A DNA stretch of 5,986 bases, from the NCBI GenBank assembly GCA_001800085.1, contig MGUS01000078.1, positions 5,309 to 11,294 on the forward strand. Reading direction: 5' to 3'. Below the pieces are notes generated by a model, which was given only the letters and a program-made list of their open reading frames with translations, was not told the origin of the DNA and made no database searches. Shown in pieces: positions 1 to 5,066 of the stretch (its first letter is position 1; each line of letters opens with the position of its first letter). A program made the position numbers and the translations under genes. The stretch is from Elusimicrobia bacterium RIFCSPLOWO2_01_FULL_60_11 (GTDB lineage: Bacteria; Elusimicrobiota; Elusimicrobia; 2-02-FULL-39-32).

Positions 1-417
1 ATCGGCGACACCACGGCGGAGGACGTCAAGATCAAGATCGGCTCGGTCTTTCCCACGTTCGAGGAGCAGTCCATGGAAGTGAAGGGGCGGGACCAGGTGA
101 CCGGCCTGCCCAAGACCATCGCCATCACCTCCGAGGAAGTGCGCCAGGCTCTGGCCGAGCCCATGAAGCTCATCATCGAAGTGATCAAAGAGACCTTGGA
201 AGAGACCCCTGCCGAGCTTTCCGCGGACCTGGTGGACCGCGGCATCGTCCTGGCGGGCGGGGGAGCTTTACTCCGCGGGATCCCCGACCTGATCGGGCAG
301 GAAACGGAGCTCCCCGTCAACTTGGCGCCCGAACCGCTCACTTGCGTGTGCATGGGAGCCGGCAAATTTCTGGAGGAGATAGACAACATCCGTCTACACT
401 CAAAAAATGGATTTTAA
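1..417 (+). CDS. mreB: MreB, actin-like cell-shape protein (3' part only)
   Basis: This is the C-terminal part of MreB, the ATP-dependent actin homologue that forms membrane-bound filaments and positions lateral-wall synthesis. The reading frame is open from base 1 to a TAA stop. It gives 138 residues, roughly the last 40% of a typical MreB of about 345 residues; the start lies left of the window. Visible family signatures are TAEDVKIKIGS, MEVKGRDQVTGLPKTI, the helix ITSEEVRQAL, and the nucleotide-site segment DRGIVLAGGGALLRG, followed by EPLTCVCMGAGKFLEEID. The triple-Gly GGGALLRG belongs to the actin-fold ATP site. The protein ends about 11 residues after the conserved EEID with a short polar tail. 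It is first of the visible elongasome genes and is separated from mreC by about 72 bases. It is the only gene here ending in TAA; mreC, mreD, mrdA and rodA end in TGA. Confidence 0.97.
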   Translation: MGDTTAEDVKIKIGSVFPTFEEQSMEVKGRDQVTGLPKTIAITSEEVRQALAEPMKLIIEVIKETLEETPAELSADLVDRGIVLAGGGALLRGIPDLIGQETELPVNLAPEPLTCVCMGAGKFLEEIDNIRLHSKNGF

Positions 418-441
418 AAAATACAACTCTGACCTTAATCT
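413..441 (+). promoter_or_regulatory. Possible weak promoter in the AT-rich mreB-mreC gap
   Basis: The 72-base gap after mreB (418-489) starts with an A/T-rich island in an otherwise GC-rich window. A TTTAAA hexamer (413-418, four of six matches to TTGACA) lies 17 bases before TAATCT (436-441, three of six matches to TATAAT). This would be a weak sigma70-type promoter giving mreC-rodA some expression independent of mreB. The match is poor and could be chance. No rho-independent terminator is visible: only short stems without a U-tract occur, for example AACG/CGTT at 447-459. Confidence 0.18.
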
Positions 442-474
442 AACGCAACGGCTATCGTTCAGCTCTCGATAAGC

Positions 475-484
475 GGAGGCCTCC
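475..484 (+). promoter_or_regulatory. mreC ribosome binding site within a perfect 10-base palindrome
   Basis: GGAGG at 475-479 is a strong Shine-Dalgarno sequence 10 bases before the mreC ATG at 490, and it fixes that start. The five bases after it, CCTCC, are its exact complement, so 475-484 reads GGAGGCCTCC on both strands. In RNA this could partly self-pair (GGA with TCC around a GGCC loop) or pair between two transcripts. A hairpin this short is unlikely to be stable. Confidence 0.6.
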
Positions 485-489
485 ATCCA

Positions 490-1344
490 ATGGATTGGGG
501 AATATTCCGCCCTTCGAAGTCCGCCGCGCTCTGCCTCGCCCTTTTAGGGGTGTCTTTCATCGTCATGACCTTCCGCCTTTCCGGCGCGGTCACCAGCATG
601 CGCACCTTCCTCCTCTATTGGATCTCCCCCATCCAGCAGGCCTCCAGCGGGTCCGCCCAGTGGACGAGCGACCTGGGGGATAAATTCATCCGGCTCATCC
701 GCGCTCACCAGGAGAACAAGGCCTTGAAAGACAGGATCTTGAACGCCTCGGTGCTCGAGACCCAATACCAGGAACTCCTCATCGAGAACCGAAGATTGCG
801 CGGACTGCTCAAGCTCAAAGGCTCCCTTCCCTTCAACACCCAGACCGCCCGCGTGATCGGGCGTGACCCGCTCAACTGGACGCATGCGGTCTGGATCAAC
901 CGCGGTTCCAAAGACCATGTGGCGCAAGACAGCCCCGTGGTGGCCGTCCGGACCGAAGGGGAGGAAGAGGCCGGGGTAGTGCAGGGCCTCATCGGGCGGG
1001 TCTTGGAGAGCAGCGGCGGCTCCAGCAAAGTGCTCCTCATATCGGACCCGCTTTCTTCCGTAGCGGTCTCGATCCCGAGCATCGGCGAACTGGGGCTCGC
1101 TCAAGGAGAGGGGCCTTACCTGACCGTGGAGTACCTGGAACTCACCTCCCAGGCCAAACCCGGGGACCTGGTGGTGACGAGCGGGTTCGGGGGCATATTC
1201 CCGGCCGGCATCCCCGTGGGGACGCTCACCCGGGTGGAGGTCTCGCCTTCGGGGTTCCGGCGCGGGTTTTTAAAACCCGAGGTCTCGCTCAACAGCGTCC
1301 GCGAGGTCCTCATCCTGGAGATGCCCCGGGGACCCAAGGACTGA
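490..1344 (+). CDS. mreC: MreC, rod shape-determining scaffold protein
   Basis: MreC is a bitopic inner-membrane protein that links MreB filaments to the periplasmic wall enzymes and is thought to activate PBP2-RodA. It has 284 residues, within the usual 270-370. The layout is a short cytoplasmic N-terminus, one membrane segment at about residues 11-30, a polar linker, and a predicted coiled coil at about 64-108 containing ENKALK, ETQYQELLIENRRLR and GLLKL. The two-part beta-barrel domain follows, from about residue 118 to the end. Family landmarks are RVIGRDPLNW (121-130), GLIGRVL (166-172), VLLISDP (181-187), GDLVVTSGFGGIFPAGIPVG (225-244) and the final strand VREVLIL. The ATG at 490 has a GGAGG site 10 bases upstream. 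The TGA stop is followed after three bases by the mreD ATG in the same frame. Residues 155-165 (TEGEEEAGVVQ) form an acidic loop before the conserved GLIGRV strand. The identification is secure. Confidence 0.96.
   Translation: MDWGIFRPSKSAALCLALLGVSFIVMTFRLSGAVTSMRTFLLYWISPIQQASSGSAQWTSDLGDKFIRLIRAHQENKALKDRILNASVLETQYQELLIENRRLRGLLKLKGSLPFNTQTARVIGRDPLNWTHAVWINRGSKDHVAQDSPVVAVRTEGEEEAGVVQGLIGRVLESSGGSSKVLLISDPLSSVAVSIPSIGELGLAQGEGPYLTVEYLELTSQAKPGDLVVTSGFGGIFPAGIPVGTLTRVEVSPSGFRRGFLKPEVSLNSVREVLILEMPRGPKD
1263..1279. repeat. Perfect 17-bp inverted repeat inside mreC
   Basis: CGGGTTTT (1263-1270) and AAAACCCG (1272-1279) are exact inverted copies around a single central T. The repeat lies in the codons for Arg258-Gly-Phe-Leu-Lys-Pro-Glu of MreC. 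As RNA the stem would need several central A-U pairs unpaired to form a loop, and no U-tract follows, so it is not a terminator. As DNA it has the symmetry of a dimeric regulator site, but no second copy was noticed in the window. It may be chance. Confidence 0.5.
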
Positions 1345-1347
1345 GCC

Positions 1348-1857
1348 ATGAAACATCCGATCCTATTCTGGGTCCTCACGGTCTTCGGGGTCTTCACCCT
1401 CCATCTGGCGGTGGCGGGCAACATCGCGGTCCTGGGCGCCGCACCCAATTTTCTTCTGCTTTCCACCGTCTTCTTCGCGGTGCGCGCGGGACCGGTGAAG
1501 GGAGAGATCCTCGGGTTCATCTGGGGCATGCTCTCGGACATCGCTTCCACCTCGGTCTTCGGGTCCCAGGCCTTCATGCTCACCTTCGTCGGCTACGCGG
1601 TGGGCAAGCTGGAGGGCAAGGTGGACGAGGACAAATATTCGGCCCAGATGGCCCTGGTCTTCATCATGTCGGCGGTCAACCTCCTGGGGCTGGCCCTCCT
1701 GGAATCGCTTTTCGGCGGCGCGCCCCAGAGGTTCAAGGATAAATCCATCCTCCTGGGCCCTTTCTATTCCACACTCCTCTGCCCCGTCGTCTATTGGGGG
1801 CTTCTCAAGTGGGGTTCCCTTTTCAGAAGATCGGACTTGAAGGCCAGGTTCCAATGA
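1348..1857 (+). CDS. mreD: MreD, rod shape-determining membrane protein
   Basis: MreD is the small polytopic inner-membrane member of the MreBCD complex; it binds MreC and modulates its effect on PBP2-RodA. The 169-residue length is typical (about 160-175). Hydrophobic segments are visible at about residues 5-24, 33-46, 52-70, 73-88, 100-120 and 136-155. The best family signature is the central block PNFLLLSTVFFAV (33-45), then GEILGFIWGMLSDIAS (52-67), SVFGSQAF (69-76) and VGYAVGKLEGK (81-91). This matches the conserved MreD pattern of a Gly-Phe-x-x-Gly-x-x-x-Asp helix. The C-terminus is basic (FRRSDLKARF), as expected on the cytoplasmic side. The start is supported by AAGGA at 1336-1340, seven bases upstream. 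The gene sits three bases after mreC and in the same frame, and its TGA stop overlaps the mrdA start (ATGA), which suggests translational coupling. MreD is poorly conserved, so context adds weight to the call. Confidence 0.92.
   Translation: MKHPILFWVLTVFGVFTLHLAVAGNIAVLGAAPNFLLLSTVFFAVRAGPVKGEILGFIWGMLSDIASTSVFGSQAFMLTFVGYAVGKLEGKVDEDKYSAQMALVFIMSAVNLLGLALLESLFGGAPQRFKDKSILLGPFYSTLLCPVVYWGLLKWGSLFRRSDLKARFQ
1839..1857 (+). promoter_or_regulatory. mrdA ribosome binding site and ATGA overlap with mreD
   Basis: GAAGG at 1839-1843, and a nearer AGG at 1846-1848, precede the ATG at 1854, whose ATGA overlaps the mreD stop at 1855-1857. This decides the PBP2 start. The in-frame TTG at 1794 would add 20 residues inside mreD (beginning MGASQVGFPF), which do not resemble a PBP2 N-terminus. 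An internal ATG at 1866 has no good site of its own. Confidence 0.7.
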
Positions 1858-3674
1858 AATCCGAGATGGAGGGCCGCCTCCGCGTGATCCTCGCGCTCTT
1901 CGTCGGGAGCTTCGCCGTGCTGGCCGCGCGCCTCTTCTACCTCCAGGTCATCCAGGGCGAGAAACTCCGCACGGTCGCGGAAGCCAACCGGACGCAGATC
2001 GTCTTTGAGCGCGCGCCCCGCGGGCTCATCCTGGACCGCAACAGCGCGGTGCTCGCGGACAACCGGCCCACCTTCGTCGTGATATTCACGCCCCTGAATC
2101 TGAAGCGGGAGATCCTGGCCGAGGTAATCCGGCGACTTTCGAAGATCCTGGGACTTTCGGAAGAGGAACTGGCTAAGCGGCTCAAGCCCGCCATCCGGCA
2201 TTCCTCCATGGTGCGCCTGATGGACCGGGCTTCCCGCCACATCGCCTTCGCCCTGGCTGAACAAAAACCCAACCTTCCCGGCGTCTCCGTGGTCATCGAG
2301 ATGCAGAGGCGCTACCCTCAGAACGGACTGGCCGCGCATGTGCTCGGATTCCTCGGGCAGGTGAGCCAGGAAGAGAAGGGCGGGGGATACCGCCCCAACG
2401 CCCTGGTGGGAAAGATGGGCCTCGAGAAGAATTACGACAAGGTCCTGCGCGGAGAGGACGGCGGCATGCGCCTGGAAGTGGACGCTTCGGGGCGCTCCCT
2501 GAAGATCCTGGACAGCGAGGAACCTTCCGTCGGTTATGAGATACGGACGACCCTGGACCTCAAGGTCCAGCAGGCCGCTGAAGAGGGGCTCAAGGAATGC
2601 GGAAAATCCGGAGCCGTCGTGGCCATGGACCCCAGGAACGGCGACATCCTGGCCATCGCCTCCGCCCCCGGGTTCGACCCCAACGCTTTCGTCTATATCC
2701 GCGGGGAGGAGAACGCCGAGGACTATTCGGCCGGCTCTCTTCTGATCGATCCGGAAGAGCCGCTTTTCAACCGCGCCATCCAGGGCCGCTATCCCCCCGG
2801 GTCCATCTTCAAGATCATCGACACGGTCGTGGCCCTCGAGTCCAAAAAAGTGGACATTCTGGAGACCAACTACTGCCCTGGCTATTACCGGCTCTCGGGC
2901 GCGGTCCCAAAAACATTCCTGTGCTGGAAAAAAGAAGGCCACAGGTCGGTGGCCCTTCTGGACGGACTGGTCAATTCCTGCAACGTCTATTTCTACAAGC
3001 TGGGTTTGAAACTCGGACCCGATGCCATCGAAAGTCTGGCCCGCCAGTTCGGATTGGGATCCAGGACCGGCATCGAGATCAAGGGGGAAGACGAAGGCCT
3101 GATTCCCGGAAGAGGCATGTTCAAGACGAACAAGCGGAGCTGGTACGACGGGGACACGCTGAACATGGCCATCGGCCAGGGCACGATCCTCTTCACGCCT
3201 CTCCAGGCGGCGCAGATGGCCAGCGTCGTGGCCAGCCGGGGGAAAGTGTACCGGCCTCATCTGGTCAAAGAGGTCCGCTATCCCACCGGAGAGATCTTCA
3301 GCCGCGCCAAGACCGAACTGATGCGGGAAGTGCGCTTGACTCCGGGCACCTGGGATTTCATGGACCAGGCCATGACGCAGGTGGTCGAGCGGGGCACGGG
3401 GCAATCGTGCAAGATCCCGGGCGTGGCGGTCGGAGGCAAGACCGGCACCGCCCAGAATCCCCACGGCAAGGACCACGCCTGGTTCGTGGCGTTCGCTCCG
3501 GTGGAGAATCCCACCATCGCGGTCTCCGTCCTGATCGAACACGGGGTCCACGGCGCGACGGCGGCGGCGCCCATCGCGCGCAAAGTCCTCCTGGCCGCCC
3601 TGCCGGCCGCGGGAACTGCCTCGGCCGCGAACATGGCCAAGCCGTCGGTCTCCGGGGAGTTCAGCGGAGATTGA
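1854..3674 (+). CDS. mrdA: Penicillin-binding protein 2 (elongasome transpeptidase)
   Basis: PBP2 is the class B D,D-transpeptidase that crosslinks new peptidoglycan during elongation and works in a complex with RodA. It has 606 residues, close to the usual 600-640 of diderm PBP2. Order of parts: one membrane anchor at about residues 9-30; the pedestal domain at about 40-230, with PRGLILDRNSAVLADN (55-70), HVLGFLGQV (162-170) and GKMGLEKNYDKVLRG (186-200); and the transpeptidase domain at about 240-583. Catalytic motifs are SIFK (S317 nucleophile, K320), SCN (S375-N377) and KTGT (K529-T532). No PASTA repeats are present, and an Ala/Ser-rich tail (583-606) follows. C341, C357, H363 and C376 match the spacing of the zinc ligands reported in Acinetobacter PBP2. 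The start is the ATG overlapping mreD. The next gene, rodA, begins one base after the stop, so enzyme and partner are made together. Being PBP3/FtsI is unlikely given the rodA and mreBCD context and the overall motif pattern. Confidence 0.96.
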   Translation: MKSEMEGRLRVILALFVGSFAVLAARLFYLQVIQGEKLRTVAEANRTQIVFERAPRGLILDRNSAVLADNRPTFVVIFTPLNLKREILAEVIRRLSKILGLSEEELAKRLKPAIRHSSMVRLMDRASRHIAFALAEQKPNLPGVSVVIEMQRRYPQNGLAAHVLGFLGQVSQEEKGGGYRPNALVGKMGLEKNYDKVLRGEDGGMRLEVDASGRSLKILDSEEPSVGYEIRTTLDLKVQQAAEEGLKECGKSGAVVAMDPRNGDILAIASAPGFDPNAFVYIRGEENAEDYSAGSLLIDPEEPLFNRAIQGRYPPGSIFKIIDTVVALESKKVDILETNYCPGYYRLSGAVPKTFLCWKKEGHRSVALLDGLVNSCNVYFYKLGLKLGPDAIESLARQFGLGSRTGIEIKGEDEGLIPGRGMFKTNKRSWYDGDTLNMAIGQGTILFTPLQAAQMASVVASRGKVYRPHLVKEVRYPTGEIFSRAKTELMREVRLTPGTWDFMDQAMTQVVERGTGQSCKIPGVAVGGKTGTAQNPHGKDHAWFVAFAPVENPTIAVSVLIEHGVHGATAAAPIARKVLLAALPAAGTASAANMAKPSVSGEFSGD

Positions 3675-3675
3675 C

Positions 3676-5058
3676 ATGACACGATCCTTGTCCCCGCTCG
3701 TTTTTCAGTCGCAGTCGGACGCTTCGGAGACGCCTTTCCACCGTTTTCTCCGCCACTTCGACTGGGTCCTTTTTCTCGATGTGGTCCTGCTGTGCCTGGC
3801 GGGGATGGTGATGGTCTACTCGGCCTGCCTGCGCTTCGGCCACCCCGAGCTCTATTTCGGGAAGCAGTTCTTCGCTTTCGCGGTCGGCCTGACGGTCATG
3901 TTCGTCCTGGCCACCGTCAATTACCAGATCTTCGGGCAGTATCCCAAGACCCTGTTCTTTTTATCGCTCTCGCTCCTGGTCCTGGTCCTTCTGGTCGGCA
4001 AGACCTCGCGGGGCACGAAAGCCTGGCTGTTCTTGGGCCCGCTCGCCTTCCAGCCGTCCGAGATCTGCAAGATCGCGGCCATCCTGGTCGTCTCCGCCTG
4101 GTGCGCCGGCAACTGGAGGGAGATCCCCCGCTTGAAAGGGCTTTTCATCCCGTTCCTGATCGTCCTGGCCCATGTTGGCCTTATCCTCCTTCAGCCGGAT
4201 TTCGGTTCCACCCTGGTCTACTTCCCCGTGCTTCTCGGCATCCTCTTCACCGCGGGCACCAATTATCTCTACCTTTTCATCATTTTGTTCTATGGGATGG
4301 TGGCGGGTTCCGTGCTGGCCGTGCACGTGGGGTTCTCCCTGGCGCCTGATTTCCTGCAGGAACACGCCTTCTGGAACTTTATTTTCAAGGGAACAAAGAT
4401 CGGCAAGCAGTTCCTCGTCCTGCAGCTTTTCATGACGGGGGCCGCGCTCTTCGCCTGGTGGATGGCCCGGGAACTCCGTCTGCGCATCCCGGGGATCTAT
4501 TTTTTCTTCATCTTTCTGGTGGCCCTGGCCGGCTGGTCTTCGAGTTCCCTCTTTCTCAATTCCTTGAAGGGTTATCAGAAAAAGCGGCTCACCGTATTCT
4601 TCAGCCCCCGCCTGGATCCCATGGGAGCCGGCTACCATGTGATCCAGTCCGAAGTGGCTCTGGGGTCCGGACGCATATTCGGCAAAGGCCTTTTTTCCGG
4701 AACGCAGGGGCGGCTGGGGTTCCTGCCGGAACAGCACACGGATTTCATATTCTCGGTCTTGGGGGAGGAGCTGGGATTCGTGGCCAGCGGGTTCGTGCTT
4801 CTGCTCTACCTGATCCTGCTCTGGCGCTGCATCGCCATCGCCGGCGACGCCCGGGACCTCTTCGGCTCACTCGCCGCGGTCGGCATCGGCTGCATGTTCG
4901 CGTTCTACGGGCTGGTCAGCCTGGCCATGGTGATGGGGATGGCCCCGGTCACGGGGCTTCCCCTGCCCTTCATCTCTTACGGGGGTTCGTCGCTGGTCTC
5001 GTCCCTGGCCGCCGTCGGCGTCCTTCTGTCCATCCATGTCCGGAGATACACCCACTGA
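3676..5058 (+). CDS. rodA: RodA, SEDS peptidoglycan glycosyltransferase, with an enlarged central region
   Basis: RodA is the integral-membrane SEDS enzyme that polymerises lipid II into glycan strands together with PBP2. Family landmarks in order: FDWVLFLDVVLL (28-39, first helix), RGTKAWLFLGPLAFQPSEICK (112-132), LLQPDFGSTL (171-180), YQKKRLTVFFSP (300-311), LDPMGAGYHVIQSEVALGSG (313-332), GTQGRLGFLPEQHTDFIFSV (342-361) and PVTGLPLPFISYGGSSL (424-440). D175 and D314 correspond to conserved acidic residues, the latter matching the proposed catalytic Asp of RodA/FtsW. The protein has 460 residues, clearly longer than the 370 of E. coli RodA. About 75 extra residues lie roughly at 218-293 and include two hydrophobic segments (about 246-264 and 271-293). 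A further ~25-residue polar N-terminus precedes the first helix. GGAG at 3666-3669 lies six bases before the ATG, supporting the start. The gene follows mrdA by one base. RodA rather than FtsW follows from the neighbours and the DPMGAGY and EQHTDFIFSVLGEELG wording. Confidence 0.95.
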   Translation: MTRSLSPLVFQSQSDASETPFHRFLRHFDWVLFLDVVLLCLAGMVMVYSACLRFGHPELYFGKQFFAFAVGLTVMFVLATVNYQIFGQYPKTLFFLSLSLLVLVLLVGKTSRGTKAWLFLGPLAFQPSEICKIAAILVVSAWCAGNWREIPRLKGLFIPFLIVLAHVGLILLQPDFGSTLVYFPVLLGILFTAGTNYLYLFIILFYGMVAGSVLAVHVGFSLAPDFLQEHAFWNFIFKGTKIGKQFLVLQLFMTGAALFAWWMARELRLRIPGIYFFFIFLVALAGWSSSSLFLNSLKGYQKKRLTVFFSPRLDPMGAGYHVIQSEVALGSGRIFGKGLFSGTQGRLGFLPEQHTDFIFSVLGEELGFVASGFVLLLYLILLWRCIAIAGDARDLFGSLAAVGIGCMFAFYGLVSLAMVMGMAPVTGLPLPFISYGGSSLVSSLAAVGVLLSIHVRRYTH

Positions 5059-5066
5059 TGCCATGA
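5042..5066 (+). promoter_or_regulatory. rodA / radical SAM junction with overlapping stops and starts
   Basis: The junction reads TGATGCCATGA (5056-5066). The rodA TGA (5056-5058) shares its A with an ATG (5058-5060) that opens a two-codon ORF, Met-Pro-stop. Its TGA (5064-5066) overlaps the ATG (5063-5065) of the radical SAM gene. GGAGA at 5042-5046 sits 11 bases before the mini-ORF ATG but 16 bases before the radical SAM ATG, so it is better placed for the former. An in-frame ATG at 5036, within rodA, is an alternative start for the radical SAM gene but has no visible ribosome binding site. Confidence 0.5.

Noticed and set aside
447..471. Short stems in the mreB-mreC gap (AACG/CGTT and TATCG/CGATA) as a terminator
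   Set aside because: The stems are four to five pairs and low in GC, the two options overlap each other, and no U-run follows. They cannot be supported as a rho-independent terminator.
544..1104. A 186-codon minus-strand frame inside mreC, with similar ones at 1363-1854 (mreD) and 3961-4737 (rodA)
   Set aside because: These have the same codon-opposite-codon phase as the mrdA shadow. For example, the 544 and 3961 ends coincide with TTA Leu codons of mreC and rodA. No motif or plausible gene arrangement was seen.
1794..1853. TTG start giving PBP2 20 extra N-terminal residues
   Set aside because: The ATG at 1854 has a better-placed ribosome site and the common ATGA overlap, and it puts the membrane anchor at the usual distance from the N-terminus.
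3603..3671. The Ala/Ser-rich PBP2 tail (residues 584-606) as an extra functional domain
   Set aside because: It is only about 23 low-complexity residues after the transpeptidase domain. Variable tails are common in PBP2 and no motif is visible.
1791..3677. A 628-codon open frame on the minus strand covering the whole of mrdA
   Set aside because: Its codons lie exactly opposite the mrdA codons, so it is closed only where mrdA would use TTA, CTA or TCA. A GC-rich gene avoids these, leaving the antisense open. The product has no recognisable motif and a His/Gln/Asp/Gly-rich composition typical of such shadows.
2597..3679. A 360-codon plus-strand frame overlapping mrdA
   Set aside because: The product is rich in Arg, Gly, Pro and His, as expected from an out-of-frame reading of a GC-rich gene. 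The overlapped frame holds all the PBP2 catalytic motifs.
4458..5066. A 202-codon plus-strand frame overlapping the end of rodA
   Set aside because: It is an out-of-frame shadow. The rodA frame carries conserved SEDS motifs throughout this stretch, and this product is Gly/Arg/His/Pro-rich with no recognisable domain.
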